A stretch of 64,000 nt of DNA from positions 124,001 through 188,000 of the forward strand of contig JACGCM010000003.1 in assembly GCA_014058105.1 (NCBI GenBank), in the 5' to 3' direction. The DNA is from Kingdonia uniflora. Taxonomy: Eukaryota; Streptophyta; Magnoliopsida; Ranunculales; Circaeasteraceae. The notes beneath the pieces are model-generated. The model did not search any database, was not told the origin of the DNA, and worked only from the letters and a program-made list of their open reading frames with translations. This document shows, piece after piece, positions 1-11,590 of the stretch (positions within the stretch are counted from its first letter, which is position 1; every line of letters begins with the position of its first letter). A program made the translations under genes and the position numbers.

Positions 1-388
1 ACTTTTAGAGATAAACAAATCCGTCTCAAATGTTATATATTAGAGACAAAATAATCCGTCTCCAATAATATTGGAGTTGAAGAGAAAATTTTGCGCTATA
101 CTTTTAGAGAAACAAATTCGTCTCGAATATTTTGTATTAAGCATGGTTGCACTCCATCCCTAAATGAATTAAAAAACAAAGACCTTTAGAGATAAATTTT
201 TGTCGTCTCTAAAGCCGTTCTTAATAGTATTAGAAACGGATGTGTCCGTCCCTAATGTATTTGGGACGCCACCGTAAACGGACAACAGTTTGTCATTCCT
301 AAAGACTTCCCTAATAGCAGTAGGGACGGATTAGTAGCTTTTTGGGATACTTTTTTGTCATCCTTAAAGGTCATTTTTTCTTGTATTG
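1..388. mobile_element. Terminal part of a CACTA-like (En/Spm) element
   Basis: The segment is packed with short subterminal motifs in both orientations, variants of 'gggacggatttgtc' and 'ccgtctctaaa', as in the ends of plant CACTA transposons. It stops at 'ttcttgtattg' (to 388), a one-mismatch form of the usual TTCTTGTAGTG terminus, and the RT/RNase H-like sequence of element A starts right after it. It therefore looks like an insertion into element A that extends left beyond the window. No transposase is visible. The left terminus and target duplication cannot be seen, so the family call rests on one end only. Confidence 0.55.
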
Positions 389-2025
389 TACTAATAATAG
401 GAGGATGCCTCAAGTATCTTTTGAGGTCTTGGAAAGTCAATTCACAGTTAAGGGTCCAAATAATTTTTTTGGGTTGTTTTTTTGGATATTGGAGCTGGAT
501 TCCCACGAAGTAGGAGGTAAAAAAGTTTGCATCGATCAGAGGACTTGGAGATGAACATGTGTAGAGCAAAAATCTTGCCAGTAAGCTTTTGTACATCTTT
601 TTTGGTTTGAGGAGATGGCATTGCCATGATTTGTATCGGATCAATTTTTATTCCCCTCTTGCTAACCAGATATCCCAAAAACTTCCTTGATGCCACACCA
701 AATTGGCATTTTCTGGGTTGAGTTTCATTTGGTAAGTACGAAAGATGTCGAAGATGGGTTATAGATTATTGCAATGATTTTATCTCTAAAAGCTTTTACA
801 TATCATATCGTCGATGTATACCTCCTTGATTTTGCCTAAATGATCATTAAACATTTGAGTAACAGGTTATTGATAAGTGGTTCATGTATTTTTTAACCTA
901 AAAAACATAACTATGTAACAGTAGAGACCTCTCTCTGTAACAAATGTTATCTTCTCTTGGTCTTCTTTTATAAGAGGAACCTAATTGTAACCGGAAGATA
1001 TATTTATCATTGAGAGAAGTTCGTGCTCTGCTACGGATTCGAGGAGTTGGGGAATCAGAGGGAGTAGGAAGTTATCTTTTGGTACAAATTTGTTTTGCTC
1101 AGTAAAATTGACACATACCCTAATTTTTCTATTTTATTTTGGGACAGCCACAATATTTGAGACCCATTTTGGGTATTTAGCTTCATGAATGAATTCGATG
1201 CGAATGAGTTTATCTATCTCTTCATTAACTACTTCGCAAAGGAGAAGGGCTAAATTGTGAATCTTTTATACAATGGATTTACTATCTGGAATAAGGTTGA
1301 GTTTGTGACACGCTATCAAGGGATCGATGCTGGGCATCTCTTGAAAAGACCATGGAAAGATTTCAACGTTTTTCTTTAAGAGTTGTACCAAAGTCTCTCT
1401 TTCGTCGGATGACAATTTTGAGCCAATAAAAGTATTTTGTCCGGGCCCATTAAGTTTGATGGATTCAACCACCTTTGTATCATATTGCTCGAATGTTGGA
1501 GGTGATTCCTGCTGTAATTGCTATGCTTTCAAAAGTTTTATTGTGTGAGAATTAGTAATGGTACTTTTACACATTCATGCCATAGCTTGACTTCCTTAGA
1601 TTTTATAGACTCTGTGATCTGTTGGAAATTACAAAGCCAAATGATATGTTAATGGTACTACCTTAATAGAATGTAGTCAATTTCAACCCAAGGTCCCCAA
1701 ATATTTTGATTCAGTATCTGACAATGAATTTAACGAAAGGGGTTTTTGGCCCTGCTTGAACTAGCATTGTAATTTCTCCTATGGCAGATTCATTGGCACC
1801 GTTAAACCCTGTGATGGTTGTAGTCGAAGCTTTGACTGAATCCTTGAGGCCTAGAACATGAATAGCTCTCTTGAACAAAACGTCTGATGCGTTTCCCATA
1901 TCAACAAGAAGTGTGTGCAAGTAGTCCAAACCTACTTTGAGCATTATGACTAGTGGACCATCATGAGGGTACTTGACATGGCTGGTATCGTAGTGTTCGA
2001 AAGAAATATGATATGGACATTTAGA
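389..2025 (-). pseudogene. Element A pol remnant (protease, RT, start of RNase H)
   Basis: From high to low coordinates, a retroviral-type protease core lies near 1945-1711, with LLVDMGNASDVLF where the active Asp-Thr/Ser-Gly is expected, so the Thr and the reading around it have changed. The pre-RT linker at 1472-1266 contains FPWSFQEMPSIDP and CHKLNL, typical of Tat-type pol. RT follows, with an intact YIDD box at 817-806. The RT connection at 696-448 reads KFLGYLVSKRGIKIDP and LTGKIFALHMFISKSSD. The frame changes several times and there are multiple stops. The sequence ends abruptly at the CACTA boundary. It is a non-functional relic. Confidence 0.8.
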
Positions 2026-2339
2026 CTTGCTGAAGCTGGGAAGAAGCTTTGCTGATTTGTCTGATGACGTCGTTTTGCAGCAAGATGTAATTCTAGCGCC
2101 TTTCTTTCTCTTCTTTCCTTTCTCAATTATTTCTCATGTAAAGATGGCGAGTTGGCTTTTTCCACGCTCTTGTTCGACTTCTTTTCTTTTAGTCTCATAT
2201 TCAAGGAACTTCTAGACGTTGACTACATACTCATGAAGTCGCCCTTCGAGTAGAATGCGGTGAAAGATCTGTATGGAAGAGTAATAGTTGTCAGTCTCAT
2301 AACTATGCAAATTATGATACTAGCATAAGGGTTTGTTGG

Positions 2340-3762
2340 GTATATAAGGAATTATTTATTCTTCTCAAAACAAATCGTGCCCCTTTATTGTTGGTAAGAT
2401 AGTGGAGAGTGTTGTTGTCATAGGAGGCAAGACTGGGACGGGTCTATCTGGTTTTCCATCTTTCTTCCTGATGTTATCGGTGTTCCTCCCATGCTGTTTA
2501 GGAGTTACATTACTTATGGACTTTAAAGGTGGTGATGAAAACATTTTGTTAGTGTGAATGACTGAGGAGCTTTTCATCTTATCCTTTTCAAACAGTTCCA
2601 ATTAGATGAAGTTATTAACCACATCGATCATTTCTGTCACTATTTTGGGTTTGTGCAAGGTAAGTTTTTCTCGAACTTTAGAATCGATGTGAAGTATCGA
2701 GGTGAATGCTGGAATGACAATTTTAGGATCTGAGTTCCCAATTTTACTTGTTTCCTGCAGGAAATGCTTGTAAAAGCTTGCAAAGGTCTCTTTCACACCT
2801 TGCTCAAAAAAGAATAAAGAATCAACCGTTATTTCTCGCTCCTTTGCATGAGCATAGTTTTATTTGAAGAGCCTCTGTAACTGGTTGAAACTGGTGATGG
2901 ACCCTTTGGAAATAGTATAAAACCACCTGAAAGGTTCTTCCTTAAAGCTCATGTTAAATAATTTGCATAGCACGTGATCATGTTTGGAGAACAATTCAAC
3001 TACTGCTTTGAAGTGTCGAACATAGGTGAGAGGGTCAGTGAGGCCTGCATATTGATGAAACTTTGGCATGCAGAAATTATTTGGAATGGGCATGACTTCA
3101 AGGTGTGAAATAGGGTTTGTCTCAATCCTATTGAGAGCAGATCTTCCACTTAGATTATCAGAGTGTATGGCTTGGATCCTATTGTTTAGATCGTCCAAGG
3201 TAATAAACTGCTGCAAAGTATTTGGTGCGGCTGCAACTTGAGGGTCAAAATCATCCTGTCCTTCATGTCCTAATCTGTGGTAAAGTTTGGTAACGTAGGC
3301 ATCGACTTCCTTGGGTGGTCGATACTGAGGATGTGTGACAAAAATAATAAGAAGGTCTATCTGGATTCCTAGATCAGGATCAAGAAGTTTGAACTCGTTC
3401 TCCTTTGGGAGGTTCTCTCTCTGGGTTATCCTGGATCGATGATCACCTCGGGCTTGGGGAGGCGATGCTTGACAACCCGTGAGTCAATCTTGATGTCTTC
3501 ACAAATTTTCCATTTCTTTTTGATATGTCTGACTCGGTTGTTCTAGGGTTTTTCTTCTCTGGTCTCTTTCAAATTGATGAGCTTGAGCGTGGATTCGGTG
3601 ATCTTTAAGCCTCTGGACTCGGTCAAACTCCATTTGATTTTGAAGTTCAATCACAGTATTGAACAGATCGACTATTTCTGGTACGAGGTTGATCTCGTGG
3701 TTCCTTTGAGTACTGGAGGTACTTCGGGGATTCATATTTGTCATCGGATTGTCTAGGATCAC
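2340..3762 (-). pseudogene. Element A gag remnant
   Basis: The minus-strand pieces 3762-3499, 3216-2860, 2796-2602 and 2601-2365 together resemble a plant retrotransposon gag. The central piece has PKFHQYAGLTDPLTYVRHFK and FNMSFKEEPFRWFYT, the conserved Retrotrans_gag pattern of 'Y.G..DP..H...F' followed by an 'F...L...A..WF' block. The next piece has FASFYKHFLQE, and the N-terminal piece is hydrophilic and Gln/Arg-rich. Stops and frameshifts separate the pieces. The C-terminal part is Lys/Pro-rich linker leading to protease. Confidence 0.75.
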
Positions 3763-3787
3763 AAGTGGTAAAGAAAAGGTGAGGTAT

Positions 3788-3805
3788 TCCCACCGACGGT
3801 GCCAA
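3788..3805 (-). other. Primer-binding-site-like motif of element A
   Basis: On the minus strand this reads TTGGCACCGTCGGTGGGA, two bases inside the LTR end. The same motif with one or two changes sits at the same place in elements E and F, which fixes the LTR/internal boundary and the orientation of all three. I do not assign the priming tRNA. Confidence 0.75.
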
Positions 3806-3806
3806 T

Positions 3807-4278
3807 TGTAATGGTCTGCTTTCCGAAAGGATAATTTCGCAAATACTTAAGTAAGGAATATATAACTGTAAACTTTAGCACACAAGATTTTACATAGAAA
3901 ACTCAGTTAAACCTGAGAAAAACCATGATCTTGAGGATGATTTGGATACAAATTCCAGTATTTTGCTAGTTATTATAATTATTTGAATAGTAAAGACATG
4001 AAAATGTATAAATAGTAAAGTTGTGGATCAGATTAACATATCCTCTGCCTGTATTTATAGCAGATATTGGCAGTTATAAAAGTAAAACAGTTTCCTATTT
4101 TGGCAGGTAGTGGGCGAACTTTACAGATCTCCCTGCAACAGATCTATATGACCAAGCATAATGGCTACTGTAACGAGTCAAGCTCTGTAGTCACAGATGT
4201 GACATCTTCTCGAATGATAAAGTGCCTTCAACTAAGTTCCATTTTCTCCTTATTGAATCAGGGAAATATACTACTACA
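3807..4278 (-). repeat. 5' LTR of element A (472 bp)
   Basis: The segment starts with TGTAATGG and ends with CTACTACA on the plus strand, the TG...CA ends of an LTR. One end joins the PBS-like motif; the other joins Athila RT sequence of element B ('gtttgtgcgatgc'). It matches the solo LTR at 5715-6212 along its length, for example 'cctgagaaaaaccatgatcttg' here against 'gctgagaaaaactacaacctcg' there. A TATAAATA box on the minus strand (near 4048-4060) is a likely promoter TATA. Confidence 0.8.
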
Positions 4279-5714
4279 GTTTGTGCGATGCATCCGTTAT
4301 ATTTCATGGATGATAAATTTATATGGTTGAGCATATTCTTTTATATGGTTGATAAATTTATCAAAATCTTCATGGATGATTTTTCAATGTTTGGTTCCTC
4401 TTTTGCTGAATGTTTGAACCATTTAGAGCTCATGCTAGAACGATGTACACAAACTCATTTGGTATTAAACTAGGAAAAGTATCACTTCATGGTGATACAA
4501 GGGATAGTTCTTGAGCATATAATCTCCAGTAAAGGGATAGAAGTTGATAAAGCCAAAATCAACATTATTTCTTCATTGCCTCCTCCTTGGACGGTTAAGG
4601 CCATTCGATAATTTCTAGGCCATGCTGGGTTTTATCGTCGGTTCATCAAAGATTTTATCAAAATTTCCCAACCCTTGTGCAATTTACTTGCTAAGGACAC
4701 TGATTTCCACTTTGATGATGAATGTTCCAGAGCTTTTGAGAAGCATAAACTTCTATTAACTTTCGCTCCAATCATCCAACTGCTCAGTTAGGATCATCCA
4801 TTTGAATTGATGTGCAATGCCTCTAACTACGCTGTTGGGGCAGTTTTAGAGCAAATAGTAGATAAAAAACCTCATGTTATTTACTATGCCAGTCGCGTAC
4901 TCAATGATGCACAAATAAATTACTCTACCACTAAGAAGGAGTTATTAGCCATTGTGTATGCCTTATAAAATATTCAGTCATATTTTGTTTGGTCCAAAAT
5001 CATTGTCTACACCGATCACGAGGACATAAAATATTTGCTATATAAAAAGGATACTAAGCCTAAGTTAATCCGAGGGATCCTCTTGGTACAAGAATTTAAC
5101 ATTGAAACTCGAGATAAGAAAGATGTAAAAAATGTTGTTGTGGACCATTATCCCGACTTCTTATCGAAGGTGGCAAAGTTCTCCACCCTATCTCAATTTT
5201 TTTCCTAATGAGTAGCTCATGGCTGTTATACAACTACCTTGGTATGACGACATTGTCAATTATCTTGCTACTGAACGATTATCTGGCCACTGGTCTAAGC
5301 AAGATAAAACCAAATTCTTACACGAGGTTAGAAGTTTCAGTTGGGACGATCCTTATATGTATAAGTTTTGTTCTGACCAAGTTATTTGGAGATGCATTTC
5401 AATTAATGAGTTCCAGGGCGTACTCATCTTTTGATACACCGATGCATGAAAAGGGTATTTTAGTGCCAATAAAATCTTTATATTCTAGTCTCCGTGGACT
5501 ATGTCTCCAAATGGATCAAAGTGGTAGCATATCCAACAAATGACAATAATCTTGTGGTCAAATTGATGAAGAACATTTGTAATCATTTTGGCACTCCTCG
5601 AGCAGTTATTAGTGATGGCGGGAAAGTCTTTTGCAATTGTGTTTTTCAAACTTTATCGAAAAATTATTCTATTACTCATAAAGTTGTCATACCTTACCAT
5701 CCTTAAAACATGTG
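4279..5714 (+). pseudogene. Element B pol: RT (C-terminal part), RNase H, integrase start
   Basis: RT resumes at LCDASVIF (the Athila 'GLCNAPATF' site) and keeps the catalytic box FMDD at 4369-4380, followed by FSMFGSSFAECLNHLELML. The connection region includes GIEVDKAKI-type sequence and FYRRFIKDF. RNase H is recognisable by NYSTTKKELLAI and YTDHEDIKYLLYKKD near 4920-5050. Integrase then shows DYVSKWIKVVAYPTNDN and PRAVISDGG (5494-5706). Compared with element D, about 170 bp covering the integrase zinc finger and the first catalytic Asp is deleted near 5440-5490. Several stops interrupt the frame, so this is a relic. Confidence 0.8.
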
Positions 5715-6212
5715 TGTAGTGGCGCATTTTTGGGATGGAGAATCTTTGCCAATACTTATTCGTAAGGAGAATGTAATAAAAGGCTAAACGAATAAGATTT
5801 TTCATAGAAATCTCAGTAAAAGCTGAGAAAAACTACAACCTCGGGGATGATTTTGATGTAAAATCTAGTATATTGCTAGTTATTACAAGTTTTTGTAAGT
5901 GACAGTAGGGTTTAGAAAGTAAAGATAGTAAAGTTATGGATTTCAGTCCTTGAACAATCTATTCTCTGCCTGTATTTAAAGAAGATACAGGCAGTTTTAC
6001 AAAATGAAAGAAACAGTCTTCTATTAAGAGGGAAGTGGGCAAACTTCGCAGATCTCTAACAACTATTTCTTGACCAGACAAAATAACTACTTTTGGTAGG
6101 TTGAGGAGTTAAGATATCTTCTCGAGTGCTATCTATCCTCAATCATGTGTGGCTGTCTTTGACTACGCTTTACTGGCTTACTCTTGTCGAATCTTGGGAA
6201 TATGCTACTGCA
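5715..6212 (-). repeat. Solo LTR of the element A family, inside element B integrase
   Basis: The 498-bp segment begins TGTAGTGG and ends ATGCTACTGCA and aligns over its whole length with element A's 5' LTR. The flanks are 'atgtg' (5710-5714) and 'aagtg' (6213-6217), a probable 5-bp target duplication with one change. B's integrase reads YHP before it and SGQVEVFNR after it, so the coding sequence is split exactly here. There is no internal element sequence, which indicates LTR-LTR recombination after insertion. Confidence 0.8.
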
Positions 6213-6790
6213 AAGTGGTCAAGTAGAAGTTTTTAATCGGGGGATTAAAAGAATTTTAGAAAAAGTTGTTAAAATTGATAACAAATACTGGTCAGATCAT
6301 CTTGATAATACTCTTTGGGCTTATCGAACAACTTATGAAACCCCGATTGGAATGTCATCTTATAGACTTGTCTTTGGGAAGGCTTGCCACTTGCCTGTAG
6401 AATAAGAATAGAAAGCTCTTTGGGCCACAAAGGCCCTTAACTTTGAGATGGACCAAGCTGGGTCCAAGAGAAAACTTTAACTTTCCTAGTTGGATGAACT
6501 CTGTCATGAGGCTTATAAAAGTAAAATTTTTTACAAGGAACATACCAAAGTATTTCACGATAAATCAATTATATGTAAAACCTTCGAGCCCAATAAAAAG
6601 GTATTGCTTTATAACTCTAAGCTTTGTCCATTTCCTAGGAACTACGATCCCATTGACATGGCCCCTTTACAGCTAAGCCCATTTTTCCTTATGGGGCCGT
6701 GGAGGTGGAGGATTCAAAGAACAAAAATATTTAAGGTCAATGGCCAGCGATTTTAGCCATACTTAGAGTCCGACACTTTTGATGAAGACA
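6213..6790 (+). pseudogene. Element B integrase, C-terminal part
   Basis: The plus strand encodes [18 protein letters not shown] (carrying the integrase Glu region), then [20 protein letters not shown] and GKACHLPVE, the conserved Athila integrase core end. The C-terminal domain follows in shifted frames (DELCHEAYKSKIFYKEHTK, KVLLYNSKL, FKVNGQR). A stop after LPVE and two frame changes make it non-functional. The equivalent block of element C lies at 11590-12147 on the minus strand. Confidence 0.8.
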
Positions 6791-8207
6791 ACATTTCTAG
6801 AAAATCTAGTATATCAGAGCTAATTTTGTGTACCCTTATAATACAATTGCAAAATTATTTAAGTAAAGGGTGTACATTCATCTGTCTAAAGATGATAAAC
6901 ATAGCACTTCTTAGGAGGCAACCCCCACATTCAGGTGAGAAATTTCTATTTTCCTCTTCCTTCTATTTTATTATTATCAAATATTGAGGGTAATGTTTGA
7001 TTTAAGTTTGGAGGTAGAAAACCATTTCTTTAAATACTTTTTAAAGAAAATTAAAATAATGACACTTTGACAATTTATGATATATTTTTGGCGAATTTCC
7101 CAACACTTAAACTGATTTTACCTTGAAAGAAATATTATGGAAAAGTCTTAATTTTGAAATTGTACCAAGTATACACTATTATATTTTGGACTATCTTATG
7201 CTAGATGTACTATCATTTTATTAACGACTAATTCAAGTTAGCTTGATATATTTTGAAAACATGCACTTTACTGCAGATTTACAATTAATACTTTCAATAG
7301 ATTTTTACTCTGTTTAAGGATAATTTAGCATTTATGTTAGGAATAATTTGTTACAAGGGAGACAACTACCTAAGAATAAGTTCATTCCTAAGAAAAAAGA
7401 AAAAAAGAAGAAGCCAAATGTGCTCTAAAAACTTTCACGCTTCAAGGCTACTCACATGATTAAGAACTGAAAGATGAAAAATTATCACCAATCTCGAGTT
7501 TGACCATGAACTATATGAAAAGAGAATAATAAAATGCTACTTGCGAGAATCTTGAGTCTAGGTCATGATGAGGCACCACACTTCGGCATCCTTAGCCAAC
7601 TGGCCGGGATAGTCGACCGAAAACTCTTTGTTACGTAGGCTTCACCATGAAACAATGTACATAAAAGAATAGGCTTAAAAAAATGAAATTTTAGGAAGAC
7701 GAATTGACTAAGGCACTTGTCGAACTGATTGTTAAATTTATTCCAGTAAGAACTAGACAACCAAAAACTGAGTAAATTATTTTAGAAAACGTATTTGGCG
7801 AGAAAACTATTTTCACAGTACACTCAAATATAGCTAAAGAAAAATACTTGAAAATCTTTCTAATCTTGTGGTAATACCTCAAGTTCCGGATAAGCTTAAA
7901 ATATTATTTTGCATAATTGGGAGAATAACAGGTCCAAGGACTTCCCATCAGTATATTTTTATCATAACTAAGTAAAGATAAGTCACAAGAAATGAATCAT
8001 GTATCTTCTAAAATTGTTTAAAATGTCATTATTGAACTTTTTGGGTATAGTCACTGCAAACCCTCACGAGACACCACTCGTCTACCAGGCTAAACAAGGA
8101 GGTTTAACGACTTGTTGCATATGCTAAATGCAATCGCACTCCCTACGAAAGTGGCTATTATTTCATTTTACTCGGGATGAGCAAAAGACAAGTTTGGGGG
8201 TATTTAA
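6791..8207 (+). other. Non-coding 3' region of element B, ending in a polypurine tract
   Basis: No gene is visible. The block begins after integrase, contains the 'taggaggcaaccc' motif common downstream of Athila pol (6914-6932) and ends at 'agtttgggggtattta', a polypurine tract directly before the LTR. It matches, inverted, the 3' region of element C (about 9461-11350). Confidence 0.7.
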
Positions 8208-9457
8208 TGAGCGTATAATTATGGCAATTTTAATATACCCGAGCATGTATTTAGTCACCCATTATATTTAATTTTGGGTACTTATGTGCATTTATTTGAT
8301 TGTAGCTATTGAAAATTAATATTTGAAACCAAGCACATAAAGTCAAATAAAAGTTTCTCCAACTGTTCATAGCACAAAAAGTCAGCGACACAATATATTT
8401 GGTTTCAAGATTGAAGAAGTATATACACAAATATATTTGGAGTATAATATAAAGAGAGATTACATTCAAGATTCAAGAATTATATTGAGAAGATATTCTA
8501 CAATAAAGATATACTCAAGTATTTCCATGGTTAGAAGATTTCAGCACTCAACAAGGAAATGATATGAAGATTTTCTCATATATCTTCGAAATTGATTATA
8601 ATAATATATATTGTTATATTCAAGATATGTGTAATATTCTAAAAGATTTGGGTTCCTTCTCTTATAAAACGAACCATCCCCCATTGTAATTGAGGCATCT
8701 CACATTGGAAGGAATTGAAGAAATATAAGACTACTTTTTGTTCAAGCATCTCTCTTTTTCTTTTTCTTTCTCTCTCCTATAATTGCTTTATCTATTATAA
8801 TGTGACAATTTTAAGGATAATGCGAGGCTAATCCTTTTTTAGCTATGACTTGAGGGAAGCCCCTACCTAAGTAGCGATAGTGATATATAGTTATCTAAGA
8901 TTAGCTCACTTTCAACAAATTTTCTAAAAGCTATAATCCACTTCTAAGCTTAATCATAGCTATAGAGTGAATTTACTCTCTTTTGCCAAAATCCGGTGTG
9001 ATAACCACTAATTTGGATTTTAAGGCAATAAAGGGAAAATACTCGAGAGAATAAATCTAACCAAGCTTAACCATAGTTGGCTGAATCTTTCCTCCAAATT
9101 GGATTTAGTGAAACTTAATGATTAAACCATAGATGCCTAACTATGGATTTAGGGTTAACATTTATGCTAAAAATGCCCTACTAGGGATTTTTGGTAGATA
9201 AATCCGCCTAGCAAAACTATTTGATCTATTGTTATTTTCGTTGGGTAGAACTTTAGTCATGGCTAGTTTCTCTTAATTTGATATTATTTCCTTCGTTTAC
9301 TCTTAGTTTTAAAGAAAATACCAAAATATTGATAAATTGGCGTAAAATTAGTTTTTCGCATCTTGATACTCTCTGTGGTACGAACCCCACTCCACAATTT
9401 CTACAACGGTAAATCCATACTTGAAGGGTGTATTAAGTAATGCTTGAAAAAGCATTC
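8208..9457 (+). repeat. 3' LTR of element B (about 1.25 kb)
   Basis: It starts with TGAGCGTATAATT immediately after a polypurine tract. A probable TATA box (TTATAAAACG, near 8660-8670) is followed by a pyrimidine-rich stretch (8748-8780). The right end is placed at 'agcattca' because sequence of element C begins just beyond; this end is approximate, as no second copy of the LTR is present for alignment. The length fits Athila LTRs. Confidence 0.65.
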
Positions 9458-9930
9458 ATCAAGCGCAATTGCATTTAACATATGCAACAAGCCGCTAAAA
9501 TCCTAGGTTTAGCCTGGAAGACGAGTGTTGTCTCGTGCAGGTTTGCAGTGACTATACCCTAAAAAGTCAATAATAACATTTTAAACAATTCTAGATGATA
9601 CATGACTCATTTCCTATGAACTTATCTTTACTTAGTTGTGAGAAAAATATACTGATAGGAAATCCTTAAACCTGCTATTCTTCCAAGTAAGCAAAATAAT
9701 ATTTTAAGCTTATCCGAAGCTAGAGGTACTACCACAAGATTAGAAATAGATTCAAGTATTTTGCTTTAGGTATATTTGAGTGTACTGTAAAAATAGTTTT
9801 ATCGCCTAATACATTACCTAGAATAATTTACTTAGTTTTTGGTTGTCTAATTCTTATTGGAATAAATTCAACGTTCAGTTTGACAAGTGCTTAAATCAAT
9901 TTGCCTTCCTAGAATTTTATTTATTTTCTT

Positions 9931-10667
9931 TTGAGTATTTTTTTTTCAAAAAGTTGAGCTTTATATTAAACCTGTAAACATACATCAAAGGGGACCTTGC
10001 TTATCAAGGATAGCCCAAATGGAAAAGGAAAAATTTACAAGAAAGACCTATTATAAAGATGGATATGGAGAGAGACTCCGTCCATCTTGAAAGGTCATCT
10101 AGGTTGAAATCAAAAGTACTCAGCGAAGGGAACTTCAATTCCCATGAGGAAAGTTAGGCGTCCACGATAGTCTTCTTCAAAAGGTTTACCATTATTGAAT
10201 CCTCTCCTAGCCATAAGGTCGGCGAAGAAATTGCATTCCCTCCAAGTGTGGCTGAATCGGTTTTGACAAATGTATTTCTTGAGTAGACTCCATTGTATCT
10301 TAAACGTCCATGGAATCATTTCAGTTTTGAATGCTCTAATTGCTGTTTCGGAGTCGGAGAACACCCATAAATAATTCCAACCTCTTGCAACAGCTTTCTG
10401 AATATCGGTAAGTATCACTTTAATTTCGGCGACAAAACTAGTTGTGATGCCGATCGCCTTGCTATATGCCCCAGAACAGCTCCCTCACTGTCCCAAAGCA
10501 CTATACCAATACCTGTAGTACCTGGGTTTCCAATACTAGAGTCATCAGAATAGATTTTCACTTCATTCGGCATAGGCAGTTCCCAGAAACTGCTTTATAC
10601 AGCTGCATAATCGTTCGCCTTGCATTGAATCTTAAGAATTTTTATGGTCTGCAGTTAATGCGTGCTG
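9931..10667 (-). mobile_element. 5'-truncated L1-type LINE in the 3' region of element C
   Basis: This stretch is absent from the matching part of element B (around 7640-7700). It carries only a C-terminal RNase H domain on the minus strand and, at its low-coordinate end, a T-run (9938-9946) that is the poly(A) tail of a minus-strand insertion. Flanks 'ttattttctt' (9921-9930) and 'ttatttctt' (10668-10676) look like a target duplication. This is the expected structure of a 5'-truncated LINE copy. Confidence 0.7.
10110..10595 (-). pseudogene. LINE RNase H domain (RVT_3-like), frameshifted
   Basis: The start reads KIYSDDSSIGNPGTTGIGIV, the first catalytic Asp region of plant LINE RNase H. After a frameshift near 10440 it continues as WVFSDSETAIRAF (Ser-Asp-Ser, second Asp) and HTWRECNFFADLMARRG (the conserved 'H..RE.N..AD.LA..G' block). 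It ends at a stop at 10110. Catalytic positions are largely kept, but the frameshift and missing RT make it non-functional. Confidence 0.75.
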
Positions 10668-10679
10668 TTATTTCTTAGT

Positions 10680-11590
10680 AAAGCCTCCATAACAAAAAGT
10701 TTTCGGTCAACAATCCCCACCAGTTGGCTAAGGTTGTCGGGGTGTGGTGCCCTATCATGACCTAGACTCAAGATTCTTTCAAGTTACAATTTCTTGTGCT
10801 CTTTTCACATAGTTCATAGTCAAAATCGAGATTGGTACAAATTTTTCCTCTTTCAATTCTTAATCATGCAAGTAGCTTTGCATCATGAAAGTTTTTTGAA
10901 CAAATTTTGCTTATTAATATTTTCTTAGGAATGAACTTATTCTTAGGCAGTTGTCTTCCATGTAGAAAATTATTCCTAACATAAATGTTAAATTTCTCTT
11001 ACACTGAGCAAAAATTTATTGAAGGAATTAATTGCAAAACTACAGTGAAGTGCATCTTTTCAAAATATTCCAAACTAACTTGAATTAATCGCTAATAAAA
11101 AGATAATACATCTAGCTTTAGATAGTTCAAAATATTCTAGTGTATACCTCGTAAAATTTCAAAATTTAGGCTTTTCCATAATATTTTTGTCGAGGTAAAA
11201 TCAGTTTAAGTGTTTGGAAATTTGTCAAAAATATATCATAAATTGTCAAAAGTATCATTATTTCACTTTTCTTCAAAAAACATTTAAAGAAATTGTTTCC
11301 TAACCCCAAATTTAAATAAAACATTGCTCTCAATGCTTAAGAACAAGAAAATAAATAGATAAGTAAAACTGAAATTTTTTACTTAAATGTTTGGGTTGCC
11401 TCACACGAAGCGTTAAGTTTACCATCTTCAGCTAGACAATTGTACCACCATACTTAAATGATGTTGCAATGGTACTATAGGGGTACACAAAATTAGCTCT
11501 AATATACTGGATTATCTAGATATGTTATGTCTTCATTAAAAGTGTAAGATTCTAAGTACGATTTTAATCGTTGGCCATTAACCTTTAAAA
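10680..11590 (-). other. Non-coding 3' region of element C
   Basis: No gene is visible. The sequence is the inverted counterpart of element B 6800-7640, including 'gaggcaaccc' (minus strand, near 11395-11405). Confidence 0.7.

Larger units (their letters stand above)
389..4278 (-). mobile_element. Element A: Tat-type Ty3/gypsy retrotransposon, 3' part missing
   Basis: Read on the minus strand the order is 5' LTR (4278-3807), PBS-like motif, gag, protease, RT and the start of RNase H, the gypsy order. The rest of RNase H, integrase and the 3' LTR are cut off at 388 by the CACTA-like sequence and would lie left of the window. At its other end the LTR abuts Athila RT sequence of element B, so A appears to have inserted into B's RT gene. 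All coding blocks are broken by stops and frameshifts. Its LTR family recurs as a solo LTR at 5715-6212. Confidence 0.8.
4279..9457 (+). mobile_element. Element B: Athila-type Ty3/gypsy retrotransposon, 5' part missing
   Basis: The plus strand carries RT (from its middle), RNase H, integrase, a long non-coding 3' region and a 3' LTR. The 5' half is absent because element A interrupts RT; the remainder should lie left of the window. B's coding and 3' sequence is closely related to elements C and D. It is broken by stops, an internal deletion in integrase (near 5440-5490) and a solo LTR. It meets element C tail-to-tail at about 9457. Confidence 0.8.
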
